Shown here: positions 42,307-51,615 of the stretch, piece by piece
How positions within the stretch are numbered: the stretch's first letter is position 1
How the letters are laid out: each line of letters starts with the position of its first letter
Assembly: GCF_002898515.1 (NCBI RefSeq)
Contig: NZ_PPFX01000004.1
Coordinates: 51,485-115,484, forward strand
Reading direction: 5' to 3'
DNA: 64,000 bases
DNA from: Geothermobacter hydrogeniphilus
Lineage (GTDB): Bacteria; Desulfobacterota; Desulfuromonadia; Desulfuromonadales; Geothermobacteraceae
Notes under the pieces: generated by a model
The model's database searches: none
The model's input: the letters and a program-made list of their open reading frames with translations, nothing else
What the model was told of the DNA's origin: nothing
Made by a program: the position numbers and the translations under genes

Positions 42307-45300
42307 CTAGCTCAGCTTTTCGACGTTGACCATGAACGCCTTGGTTTCCGGGATCATGGTATTGGCGTCGCCGGCGGTCGGGGTCAGCAGGTTGGCGCTG
42401 TCCCCGGCATTTTTGGTTTCCCAGCCGAAGCACCAGGGCAGGCCGACCTGGTGAATGGTCGCGCCCTCGATCTTGAAGGGACGGAAGCGCCTGGTGACGA
42501 TCGCCACCGCCTCGACACTGCCGCGACCCGAACTGACCTTGACCATGTCACCATGGCCGATAGCGCGGTCAGCCGCCAGTTCCGGACTCATTTCGACGAA
42601 AAGTTGCGGCTGCATTTCCAGCAGCCAGGGGGTGTTGCGGGACATAACCCCGGTCTGCCAGTGTTCGGTCACCCGGTAGGTGGTGGCGACGAACGGATAG
42701 CGCTTGTCGTTGCTGTAGTAGACATCCTCCGGCAGCTTTTCCGCGCCTTCGTAGAATAGTTTCATGGCCGGATTGGTCCTGGTTCCCGAGAGCGGATTGT
42801 TCTTGATCGGGCTTTCCAGCGGTTCGTAATGTTCGGGGAAGGGGCCCTCCTTCATCTTGGCGCCGAAGATCGAGGCGACGCCGTCGGGGAGCATGATGAA
42901 GGATTTCCTGGTCCCCGGTTGCGAAAGCGGCTTCCAGCCGCCGTCGGGCACATCGCCCTTCCACCCGCTGCCGGTCCACCAGATGACCGGCCGCTGACTG
43001 TTCCAGGGCACGCCGTCGGCGTTGACCGAGGCGCGGTTGTAGAGGATGCGGCGATTGACCGGCCAGCACCAGGCCCACTCGGGATAGAGGCCGATGCCGC
43101 TCGGATCCTTGTGGCTGCGGCGGGCCATGTTGTTGCCGTGGCCGTTGTAGCTCTGGCAGTAGAGCCAGTTGCCGGACGAGGTCGAACCGTCATCCTGCAG
43201 GTAGGCGAAGGAGGGGACCAGGTCGCCCTTCCTGAAAGCCTTGCCCTTGACCACCTTGTCCGTGAGGAAGTAGCCGTTGATCTCCTTGGCCACGGCATGG
43301 ATGTCGAGTTCCTGCAGCCGCCCGTCGGGCATCCTGAAGCCGTAATTCCACGAAAGTTTCAGAATCGGATCGGGGAAGGCGCCGCCCTCGTCCCGATAGC
43401 GTTTGGCCACCCGGTACTGCAGCTCGGTCATGATCTCCGAGTCGGGGCGGCTGTCGCCGAGGGGCTTGACCGCCCGGTAACGCCACTGGGCCCAGCGGCC
43501 CGAGTTGGTGATGCTTCCTTCCTTTTCGAAGGAGGCGGCCACCGGCAGGAAGAAAACCTCGGTGTCGATCTTGGCCGGATCCATGCCCGGGCCCTTCCAG
43601 AAGGACGCGGTTTCGTTGTCGAACAGGTTGACCGCCACCATCCAGTCGAGCCTGGAAAGGGCTTCACGCACCTTGTTGGCATTGCTGCCGCTGCAGGCCG
43701 GGTTCTGGCCCCAGGCGAAAAAGCCCTTGACCTGATCGCGGATCATCTTGTCGAACAGCATCAGCCAGGAGGCGTTCTGGCCGTCGTCCAGCTTCGGCAG
43801 CAACTGGTAGCCGAACTCATCCGCGGCACCCAGGCCGGTGTCGAAGTGCGCCCGCAGCAGCGAGGTGATGTACTTGCCGCGGTTGCCCCACCAGTTGGCG
43901 CTTTGCGGGTCGTTGGTGGTCGGCGTGGTCTTCTTGATGTAGGTGGTCAGGTCTTTCAGACTCGCTTTCGGGGTCGGCAGGTAGCCGGGCAGGATGTGGA
44001 ACAGCAGGCAGTGGTCGGTCGAGCCCTGGACGTTCGATTCGCCGCGCAGGGCGTTGACCCCGCCGCCGGCGACGCCGATGTTGCCGAGCAGCAGCTGGAT
44101 GATGGCCATGGTGCGGATGTTCTGGGTGCCGACGGTGTGCTGGGTCCAGCCCATGGCGTACATGATGGTCGCCGCCTTGCCCGGCTTGCCGGAGGCGCCG
44201 TAGGTCCGGTAGATCTCCTCGAGCTTTTTCACCGGGGTGCCGGTGATGCCGGAGACCACTTCGGGGGTGTAGCGGGAGAAGTGCTTCTTCAGCAGTTGGA
44301 AGACGCAATTCGGATCCTGCAGGCTCGGGTCGCTCTTCGGTACGCCGTCGGCATCGCGCTGGAAGTCCCAGGTCGATTTGTCGTAGCTGCGTTTGGCGGT
44401 GTTGTAGCCGGAGAAGAGCCCGTCCAGGTCGCCCGGCATCCTGAAACGGGGGTCGACCAGGAAGGTGGCGTTGGTGTGCAGCTGCAGGTACTCCTTGTGA
44501 TACAGGTCGTTGTTGAGGATGTAGTTGATCATCCCGCCCAAAAAAGCGATGTCGGTGCCGCTGCGCAGCGGGGCGTAGATATCCGCCCTGGCGCTGGTGC
44601 GGGTGAAGCGCGGATCGACGCTGAGGATCTTGGCGCCGTGTTCCTTCGCTTCGAGGACGTAATGGAAGGAAATCGGGTGGTTCTCAGCGGCATTCGAGCC
44701 CATCACCAGCACCACATCCGAGTTGCGGATGTCGATCCAGTGATTGGTCATCGCGCCGCGGCCGAACGAGGTCGCCAGACTGGCAACCGTGGCGGAGTGT
44801 CATATTCGCGCCTGGTGTTCGATGTACACCAGGCCCCAGCTGCGCAGCAGTTTCTGCAGCAGGTAACACTCCTCGTTGTCGAGGGCGGCGCTGCCGACCG
44901 AGGCGATGGCGTCGGTACGGTTGACCACCTGTCCCTTGGAGTTTTTCTCCATGAAGGTGGCGTCACGGGTTGTCTTGATGCGCTCGGCGATCTGTTCAAG
45001 GGCCCAGTCCCAGGAAACCTTCTGCCACTGGTTAGATCCCTTGGCGCGGTACATAGGTTCGGTGACGCGCTTGTCATTGTGCCGCAGTTGGTAGATCGAG
45101 GCGCCTTTGCTGCAGAGGGTGCCGCGATTGATCGGATGATCCGGGTCGCCCTCGGTGTTGATCACCTCGCCGCCCCGGCTGTGGACGATCAGGCCGCAGC
45201 CGACCGCGCAGTAGGGGCAGATGGTGGTGGTCTCCCGGGCGTACTGGATTGCCAGGGGCTGGGCTTCGGCTTCGGCCGCCTTCAGGCCGATGCCGAGGAC

Positions 45301-45357
45301 CGATCCGGCCACCGCCCCGCCTGAAAACTTGAGAAAGCCACGTCTGTTCAGTTGCAT
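42307..45357 (-). CDS. fdhA: Selenocysteine formate dehydrogenase catalytic subunit
   Basis: Oxidises formate at a Mo/W bis-pterin guanine dinucleotide centre in the periplasm. Read through an in-frame UGA at 44800-44802, the product is 1016 residues with selenocysteine 186 in the family context ARI-U-HSATVASLA. A Tat signal (NRRGFLKFSGG) and an N-terminal [4Fe-4S] motif (CPYCAVGCGL ... GTLCSKG) are present. Whether the metal is Mo or W is not decided by sequence, but the tungstate island is adjacent. GGAGG precedes the ATG. It heads the fdhA-fdhB-fdhI-fdhE-mobA operon. Confidence 0.97.
44770..44802 (-). promoter_or_regulatory. SECIS element with selenocysteine UGA
   Basis: After the UGA come 11 nt, then a perfect 7-bp stem GGUUGCC / GGCGACC (one G-U pair) with loop AGUCU. 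UGA-to-stem distance and the loop sequence closely parallel the known fdhF/fdnG SECIS hairpins bound by SelB. Confidence 0.92.
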
Positions 45358-45466
45358 TTCGTACCTCCTTTATGCTGAGAAAAAAAGATCGCCTGCCCGC
45401 TCGCGCGGGAGGTAGATGAACGACCCATGTGCCGCCAGGCAGCGGCATGAAATAAGCTCATGGATT

Positions 45467-45482
45467 CGCAAGTTGCATACCA
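45467..45482 (-). promoter_or_regulatory. Sigma-54 (-24/-12) promoter of the fdh operon
   Basis: Minus-strand TGGTATGCAACTTGCG matches TGGCACRNNNNTTGCW with exact GG-N10-GC spacing and intact TTGC. A start about 12 nt downstream leaves a ~100-nt leader before fdhA. The divergent gene is a sigma-54 activator. Confidence 0.7.
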
Positions 45483-45512
45483 GTGTTTTGAAATTGTCAT
45501 AATTGCTATTGA

Positions 45513-45524
45513 AAACAGCTGTTT
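45513..45524. promoter_or_regulatory. Candidate upstream activator site
   Basis: Perfect 12-bp palindrome AAACAGCTGTTT, about 31 bp upstream of the -24 box and between it and the activator gene. It could bind the NtrC-type regulator. The surrounding ~300-bp gap is AT-rich and holds no gene. Confidence 0.45.
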
Positions 45525-45659
45525 GCGTATTTATTCAGCAAAATTAAGTGAAATGAAGATGATTTTGATTGTATATATTTTTCCATGAACGTATCTTTTG
45601 TGGGTAGAATCTATCCATGCGGCATTTGGTATCCATTGTTTTTAAAACGGGAATTATTC

Positions 45660-47024
45660 ATGAATGGACGGGTTTATATCTGCGATGACGAAGCCGGAAT
45701 GCTGCGTTATCTGAAAAAGATGCTGGGCGCCTGGGGTGTCGAGGCGGTGACCTTTGACCGCCCCCTGGCGCTGCTGGAAGGGTTGCAGACGAACCGGCCG
45801 GGTGTCGATCTGCTGCTGCTCGATATCAAGATGGCTGAACTCGATGGTCTGGAGACCCTGCGTCGGGTCCGCGGCCGTCATCCCGACCTGCCGGTGGTGA
45901 TGATGACCGGTCACGGCAGCATCGAGTCCGCGGTCGAGGCGATGCGGATGGGAGCTCAGAACTACCTGACCAAGCCTTTTCCACAGGAACAGTTGCGGGC
46001 GGTGGTCGGGCAGTGTCTGCAGCGCGGCAGGCTGCTGGCGGAAAATCGCAGTCTGAAGCAGAAGCTGCGGCAGCACCGGGATGAGCAGGTTATTTTTAAA
46101 AGTGCCGCGTTCGCCGAAGTTTACGACCTGGCGATGCGGGTCACCGGGGTTGATTCGCCGCTGCTGGTGCTGGGAGAAAGCGGCAGCGGCAAGGAGATGA
46201 TCGCCCGTGCCGTTCATCAGCACAGCCCGCGCAGCGGGGCTCCCTTTCTCGCCATCAACTGCGCGACCCTGACGGAAACCCTGCTTGAGAGCCAGCTCTT
46301 CGGCCACCGAAAAGGGGCATTCACCGGAGCGCTGCAGAATCAGCCGGGACTGTTGGCCGCGGCCGAGGGCGGCACCCTGTTTCTCGATGAAGTCGGGGAG
46401 TTGAGCCCGGCGCTGCAGGCCAAGCTGCTGCGGGTACTGCAGGCCGGAGAATACCTGCCGGTCGGCTCGACCAGCCCGCTGAAGGCCGATGTGCGTTTTA
46501 TCGCCGCCACCAACAAGAACCTGGAGCAGGAAGTCGCGGCCGGGAGGTTCCGCGAGGACCTTTACTATCGTCTCAATGTGATCACTCTTGAGCTGCCGCC
46601 GTTGCGGCAGCGTCCGGAGGACATCAAACCCCTGGTAGAGCACTTCCTGATCAAGATGGCGCGCCGGATGGGGCAACCCCCCAGACAGGTTGGAGCCGAA
46701 CTGCTGACCGTCCTTCAAGGCTACAGTTGGCCGGGCAACGTGCGGGAGCTGGAAAATGTCATTGAACGCTGCGTGGTGCTGACGCGCGATCCGGTCCTGA
46801 CCCCCGAGCTGCTGCCGGGCAAGCTGCGATGTCCGGAATCGATTTCCTTCGCCGCCGTCCTGCCGTCCTTCAGTCTGCGGGATGCCGAAAGGCTGCAGGT
46901 CAGAAGAGCCCTGGAGGAGACCGGCTGGAACAAGAGTCGCGCCGCGCAGCTGCTCGGGGTGACGCGTAAAACCCTGGACAAGAAAATCCGTGATTTTGAA
47001 CTCTCCCCGGAGCCTTCGTCATGA
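45660..47024 (+). CDS. NtrC-family sigma-54 response regulator
   Basis: 454-residue activator. The receiver domain carries CDDEAGM and phospho-acceptor Asp55 (LLLLDIKM). The AAA+ domain has Walker A GESGSGKEM, the sigma-54 contact loop GAFTGA and LFLDEVGEL. The C-terminal Fis-type HTH includes WNKSRAAQLLGVTRKTLDKK. The ATG at 45660 fits the receiver start; an earlier ATG at 45585 would add 25 unrelated residues. It likely activates the divergent fdh operon. The TGA overlaps the next ATG. Confidence 0.95.
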   Translation: MNGRVYICDDEAGMLRYLKKMLGAWGVEAVTFDRPLALLEGLQTNRPGVDLLLLDIKMAELDGLETLRRVRGRHPDLPVVMMTGHGSIESAVEAMRMGAQNYLTKPFPQEQLRAVVGQCLQRGRLLAENRSLKQKLRQHRDEQVIFKSAAFAEVYDLAMRVTGVDSPLLVLGESGSGKEMIARAVHQHSPRSGAPFLAINCATLTETLLESQLFGHRKGAFTGALQNQPGLLAAAEGGTLFLDEVGELSPALQAKLLRVLQAGEYLPVGSTSPLKADVRFIAATNKNLEQEVAAGRFREDLYYRLNVITLELPPLRQRPEDIKPLVEHFLIKMARRMGQPPRQVGAELLTVLQGYSWPGNVRELENVIERCVVLTRDPVLTPELLPGKLRCPESISFAAVLPSFSLRDAERLQVRRALEETGWNKSRAAQLLGVTRKTLDKKIRDFELSPEPSS

Positions 47025-48235
47025 GTCGCCGTCGCGGGGGAGGGGTGTTGTTGCTGCTCTGGCTGCTGATCATGGCGTCGCTGCCGGGTGCCGATGCCGC
47101 GGAGAAAGCCGGGGAGCTGCTGCTCGGCATGTCGACCGCCCTGAGCGGCCCGGCCGGAGAACTCGGCCGCGAGATGCGGCGCGGTGTTCTTGCCGGAATA
47201 GCCCGTGTCAACCGCGCCGGTGGCATCAATGGTCGGCGCTTGCGGCTGATCGCTCTCGATGACGGCTATGAACCGGCGCGCACCGCACCGAACATGCACC
47301 AGTTGCTGGAGAAGGACCGGGTGCTGGCGGTGATCGGCAATGTCGGGACACCGACCGCCATCGCCTCGTTGCCGCTGATTCGCGAGCAGCAGACACTCTT
47401 TTTTGCCCCCTTTTCCGGGGCCGGGGTGCTGCGGCGCGATCCGCCGGAGCGTTACGTGATCAACCTGCGGGCCAGTTATGCTGAAGAAATCTCCGCCATG
47501 GTCGACGCGCTGGTTGACCGGGGTGGTCTGCGGCCGGAGCAGCTCGCCTTTTTCACCCAGCGGGACGGTTATGGCGACGCCGGTTATGTCGGCGGCTTCG
47601 CGGCGCTGAAGCGTCATGGGTTGCGCAGTGAACAGCAGGTGCTGCATGTCCGCTATCGACGCAATACCCTGGCGGTCGAAAACGCCCTCGCCGACCTGTT
47701 GCTGGCGGAGCATCCACCGTCCGCGGTGATCATGGTCGGGGCCTATGCTCCCTGCGCCAAATTCATCCGTCTGGCCCGCCGGTCGGGGCTGGATGTTCTG
47801 TTTCTCAATGTTTCCTTCGTCGGCAGCGCGGCACTGGCGCGCGAGCTCGGCGCCGACGGTGACGGGGTGGTGGTGACCCAGGTGGTTCCGCACCCGACGG
47901 AAAGCAGCCTGCCGCTGGTGAAGGCTTACCGAACTGACCTGCGGCGGATCGATGACCTCCCGTTCAGCTTCGTCAGCCTCGAGGGGTATGCCGCGCTGCG
48001 AACGCTGCTGGCCGGCATGGAGAAGGTTTCAGGTCCCTTGACGCGCGAGACACTGATTGACGGCCTCGAACAGTTGGGAACATTCGATCTCGGCATCGGC
48101 ATGCCGTTGAAGATCGACGCCCGCAATCACCAGGCCGGCCATCGGGTGTGGCCGACCCGGCTGGAAAAAGGCACTGTCGTACCGGTCAGTTGGGACCAGG
48201 TTGTTGCCGGGCTTCCCGGCCGGAGCAGGCCATGA
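47021..48235 (+). CDS. Periplasmic ligand-binding protein of the Leu/Ile/Val type
   Basis: 404-residue periplasmic binding protein with signal peptide (LLLLWLLIMASLPGADA). The type I fold shows GMSTALSGPAGELGREMRRG and AVIGNVGTPTA, typical of the branched-chain amino-acid receptor family. There are no transporter genes nearby; instead it is coupled by ATGA overlaps to the response regulator before it and the kinase after it. It probably detects a ligand and presents it to the kinase. The ligand is unknown; formate or a related compound would fit the context. Confidence 0.9.
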   Translation: MSRRRGGGVLLLLWLLIMASLPGADAAEKAGELLLGMSTALSGPAGELGREMRRGVLAGIARVNRAGGINGRRLRLIALDDGYEPARTAPNMHQLLEKDRVLAVIGNVGTPTAIASLPLIREQQTLFFAPFSGAGVLRRDPPERYVINLRASYAEEISAMVDALVDRGGLRPEQLAFFTQRDGYGDAGYVGGFAALKRHGLRSEQQVLHVRYRRNTLAVENALADLLLAEHPPSAVIMVGAYAPCAKFIRLARRSGLDVLFLNVSFVGSAALARELGADGDGVVVTQVVPHPTESSLPLVKAYRTDLRRIDDLPFSFVSLEGYAALRTLLAGMEKVSGPLTRETLIDGLEQLGTFDLGIGMPLKIDARNHQAGHRVWPTRLEKGTVVPVSWDQVVAGLPGRSRP

Positions 48236-50598
48236 AACCGCTCAAGCCGGGCAGTAAAATCATTCTCCTGGTCTGGGTGCTGGTGATGATCGGCTTGCTC
48301 GCCGGGGTGTTGACCAACGGACTGGTGGGCTGGACGCTGCACGGTTTGAACCGGGAGCGGGAAAAACTCGCCGAGCAGGAGGCCCGCCTCAACCGGGGCG
48401 CCGAACAGCTTCGTCGCCTCAGCCGTCAGGCGCAGACAGCTCTTAATGAACTGCTGCAGCTCGATCTCGGTACGGTGCGGGAGCCATTCCCTGAAAACGA
48501 TCTGATCCAGTTACAGGCGGAGCTGCGGAATACCCATGGGATTGCCGATCTGAAGCAGGTCAGCAGCGCTCTGGAACAGCGCAGTTACAAGCTGCGACGC
48601 ATCTGGCGGCGGGCGGTCGCCTGGCGAGCCGGGTATCGACCGGTCTATCTCGACAGCCGTGATCGGCAAACCCTGGCGCTGGTTCGGCGACAGCTGCAGC
48701 GGTTGCGTGCCGATCTGGAAATTTTCGAGGGCCGCAAGCGGTTGCAGGAGGCGATCACCATGCGTCGTTGGCGCCGGGCCGACCGGAGTGAGGCGGAAAA
48801 ACTGGCCGCCGCGTTGCTCGGTTACCGTAACCAGTCCTGGCGCCGCAGTCTTGACGGGATCAATACCGAACTGGTGGATTTATCGCGGATGGTCGAGATC
48901 CTGGCCGGGGAAGATCGTCTCGATCAGCTTGCCGATCTGAAGGATAATCAACTCAAACCGAGCCTGGAGCGCCTGAAGCACGAGATCGGGCGTTTGCGTG
49001 CCGCCGGTCAGCTCGGTCCGGACGAATTGCCGTCGAAGGTGGTGGCGGCTCTCAACGAAGCCCTGTTCGGCCGCGGGTTCACCGTTTATGAACAATACCA
49101 GACCATCCGCCCGGGGAAGGGGGGGCTTTATCTGCTGGTTCAGAGCCGGCTCCAGTTGCTGCGACAGCGTGAGCGGCTGCAGGCCGAAGCCCAGCTTGAG
49201 CTGCAGCGGCTGGAGGCGCTTTATCCACCCCTTGCCGGTCTTACCCAGCAGCGTAACCGGGAGCTGGCGCGGCAGGCCGACCGCAGTCTCACCAACGGTG
49301 CTCTCGATCTTTTCATGCTGAGCCTGCTGACCCTGGCCGGATTCCTCGGCCTCGGTTTCCTGATTATTCGCATGACCCGGCACCAACTGGCGGCCATGGC
49401 CCGCCTGCGGCGACAAAATGAACTGATTCTGACCTCTGCCGGGGAAGGCGTTCTCGGGCTTGATCGTCGGGGGAAAGCCATATTTATCAATCCGGCCGGT
49501 GCCCGTCAGCTCGGCTGGGAGCAGGAGGACCTGGTCGGTCTGGATTACCGGCAGATACTGCGTGACGGGGATGGGTTCGACGCGTCCGCAGATCCGGTTT
49601 CCGGAACCCTGAAGCAGGGGCTCTGCCATCGCAGTGACGAAGAGCAGTTTCGACGCCGGGACGGCAGTTTGATCCCGGTGGCCTGCGCGGTGACGCCGCT
49701 GCAAGATGAGTCCCGGCAGATCGAGGGGGCGGTGGTGACCTTCATGGACATCAGTGACCGCAAGGCGGCCGAGAAAACCCTGCGCCGTTACTACGACCGG
49801 CTGGCGGAGCAGGAACACGCCCTGGCGGAACTGAACAAGGATCTGGAACAGAAGGTCGCCGAACGGACCCAACTGCTCGAAGAGAAGAGCCGTGAGCTGA
49901 TGGCCGCCCAGGAAGAACTGGCGCACGCGGAAAAACTGGCCGCCATCGGCTCACTGGCCGCCGGGGTCGCTCACGAAATCAACAATCCGGCGGCGATTAT
50001 TCGCGGCAATGTCGAAATCCTGGAAACAACCTTGCCGGCCGGCAGCGAGGCGCGGGAAGAAACCGGGGAAATTCTCCGCCAGGTGGAGCGCATTTCATTG
50101 ATTACCGGCAACCTGCTCGCGTTTGCCCGCAAGCAGAACCTGCGGTATGCCGAGTTCTCCCCCAACCTGCTGCTGACCGAAATTCTCGATCAGATCGGTC
50201 ACCATGTGCCCGTGGACGGGGTCGATATCCGTTTCGAACCGGCTGCGGGTCTGCCCCCCTGTCGCGGGGATGCCGAACGTCTGCGGCAGGTGTTTATCAA
50301 CCTGATTGTCAATGCCCTGCAGGCGATGGCCGGCAGCGGGGTGCTGCGGGTTGCGACGCTGCTTGACGGGGATTCCCTCCTGGTGGTGATCGCCGATTCA
50401 GGTCCCGGCATTCCGGAGGAGATCCGCGGCCAGATTTTCAATCCCTTTTTCACCACCAAGGCCGAAGGGACCGGTCTCGGGCTGTCGGTCTCCTACGGAA
50501 TCGTGCAGGCTCATGACGGCATCATCGAGGTGGAGAGTCGGGACGACTGCGGGAGTACCTTCTTTGTTCGGCTGCCGGTCGGAGTTGAATCTGTTTGA
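48232..50598 (+). CDS. Membrane PAS sensor histidine kinase
   Basis: 788-residue kinase beginning at the ATG that overlaps the previous stop (ATGA). TM1 at ~10-33 and TM2 at ~368-390 enclose a ~330-residue, strongly helical periplasmic region with coiled-coil repeats. A PAS domain (LILTSAGEGVLGLDRRGKA) follows, then a coiled-coil linker and phospho-acceptor His581 in GVAHEINNP. The ATPase domain carries VFINLIVNALQAM, GPGIP and GTGLGLSVSYGIV. It forms a three-part system with the binding protein and the sigma-54 activator. Confidence 0.94.
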   Translation: MKPLKPGSKIILLVWVLVMIGLLAGVLTNGLVGWTLHGLNREREKLAEQEARLNRGAEQLRRLSRQAQTALNELLQLDLGTVREPFPENDLIQLQAELRNTHGIADLKQVSSALEQRSYKLRRIWRRAVAWRAGYRPVYLDSRDRQTLALVRRQLQRLRADLEIFEGRKRLQEAITMRRWRRADRSEAEKLAAALLGYRNQSWRRSLDGINTELVDLSRMVEILAGEDRLDQLADLKDNQLKPSLERLKHEIGRLRAAGQLGPDELPSKVVAALNEALFGRGFTVYEQYQTIRPGKGGLYLLVQSRLQLLRQRERLQAEAQLELQRLEALYPPLAGLTQQRNRELARQADRSLTNGALDLFMLSLLTLAGFLGLGFLIIRMTRHQLAAMARLRRQNELILTSAGEGVLGLDRRGKAIFINPAGARQLGWEQEDLVGLDYRQILRDGDGFDASADPVSGTLKQGLCHRSDEEQFRRRDGSLIPVACAVTPLQDESRQIEGAVVTFMDISDRKAAEKTLRRYYDRLAEQEHALAELNKDLEQKVAERTQLLEEKSRELMAAQEELAHAEKLAAIGSLAAGVAHEINNPAAIIRGNVEILETTLPAGSEAREETGEILRQVERISLITGNLLAFARKQNLRYAEFSPNLLLTEILDQIGHHVPVDGVDIRFEPAAGLPPCRGDAERLRQVFINLIVNALQAMAGSGVLRVATLLDGDSLLVVIADSGPGIPEEIRGQIFNPFFTTKAEGTGLGLSVSYGIVQAHDGIIEVESRDDCGSTFFVRLPVGVESV

Positions 50599-50710
50599 GT
50601 CCCGGAAAGCCCCCTCCCCCCCCCTTTTTTTTCCTGTCGGATTTTTTTACAGTTCGTTGTTCGTTTTTAGATCGCGAAAAAAAAGCATATAAAAACAGCA
50701 TGTTATAAAT

Positions 50711-50726
50711 GGGAATGCTGTTTGCA
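50711..50726 (+). promoter_or_regulatory. Candidate sigma-54 promoter of the PEP-CTERM gene
   Basis: GGGAATGCTGTTTGCA fits the -24/-12 spacing (GG-N10-GC, TTTGC) with mismatches in the -24 box. It overlaps the right arm of a 9-bp inverted repeat AAACAGCAT (50693) / ATGCTGTTT (50715). PEP-CTERM genes are often sigma-54 controlled. Confidence 0.5.
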
Positions 50727-50787
50727 GTCTCCTTGGATAACGAATAAATAGTGATGCTGGCCATCAGGAACAGAGGAGGAGGCTGCG

Positions 50788-51468
50788 ATGTTGAGATTTT
50801 TGGTGCTTGTTGTGTTGATGACTGCGGGGATGTTTTCTACGGCGGGTGCTTCAATGATCAGCTGGACAGACTGGACATCGGCGACAACCGGTGTTTCCGG
50901 GTCGGCGCAAGGTGTCATGTCGGTCGGCGGGTCAAGTATCGATGTCGACTTTACCGGGATTCTCAGTTTCGCCCAGACCAGCGGCGGCACCAATTACTGG
51001 TCCGAGGGTTCCCCGGCACCCTATACCGGCAGCCCGGTCATCGACAATGCCCCGCCTGCCGGTGAAATGCTTGCCCTCAACATGAGAAGTTCCTATTCCC
51101 TGACCTTTTCCAGGCCCGTGCTTGATCCGGTCATGGCCATTGTCAGTCTGGGGCGAACGAATCTGCCCGTTTCCTATGTCTTCGATACCCCGTTCACCCT
51201 GTTGAGCAAGGGGAGCGGGTATTGGGGAAACGGCAGCTACACCCTGGGAGGAAGCAATGTTCTGACCGGGTATGAGCTGCATGCCGCGATTCAATTCGAG
51301 GGCCCGTTGAGTTCGATCAGCTGGACTTCGGCGCCTGATGAGTACTGGCATGGCATCACCGTCGGCGTGGCTGATGTCGCCCCTGTTCCCGAGCCGTCAC
51401 TGATGCTTCTTCTCGGCAGCGGTTTGGCGGGACTTGCCCTGTTGCGGCGTAAGGGGAAAAACGTGTAA
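50788..51468 (+). CDS. PEP-CTERM sorting-domain protein
   Basis: 226-residue exported protein. A signal peptide (FLVLVVLMTAGMFSTAGA) is followed by a beta-rich extracellular region with many Gly/Ser/Thr and aromatic residues. The C-terminus has the sorting tag VPEPSLMLLLGSGLAGL followed by a basic LLRRKGK tail, recognised by exosortase in exopolysaccharide-producing bacteria. GAGGAGG precedes the ATG. No exosortase gene is in the window. The function is unknown, possibly matrix-related. Confidence 0.9.
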   Translation: MLRFLVLVVLMTAGMFSTAGASMISWTDWTSATTGVSGSAQGVMSVGGSSIDVDFTGILSFAQTSGGTNYWSEGSPAPYTGSPVIDNAPPAGEMLALNMRSSYSLTFSRPVLDPVMAIVSLGRTNLPVSYVFDTPFTLLSKGSGYWGNGSYTLGGSNVLTGYELHAAIQFEGPLSSISWTSAPDEYWHGITVGVADVAPVPEPSLMLLLGSGLAGLALLRRKGKNV

Positions 51469-51551
51469 AGTTTTTCGACACCGCGTCTTCAGCCGCGAGG
51501 GTGATGGCCCCGTCTCCGGTGGAAGAATTTCCAACCTTGTCACCTGCCACA

Positions 51552-51595
51552 AAATGAAAAGCCCCTCCCGATTTTCCGGGAGGGGCTTTTCATTT
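51552..51595. terminator. Strong bidirectional terminator
   Basis: A 19-bp perfect stem (AAATGAAAAGCCCCTCCCG and its complement) around a 6-nt loop, giving A/T tracts on both strands. It separates the convergent PEP-CTERM and CoA-transferase genes. Confidence 0.9.
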
Positions 51596-51615
51596 CAACA
51601 ATTGTCAAACCGGGA

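Noticed and set aside
44751-44802. fdhA as a frameshifted or split pseudogene
   Set aside because: The break is an in-frame UGA in the exact selenocysteine context and is followed by a SECIS hairpin.
42829-45324. Very long open frame on the plus strand opposite fdhA
   Set aside because: It is an antisense shadow produced by high GC; it has no ribosome site, no family motifs, and it covers the conserved Fe-S, Sec and pterin regions of fdhA on the other strand.
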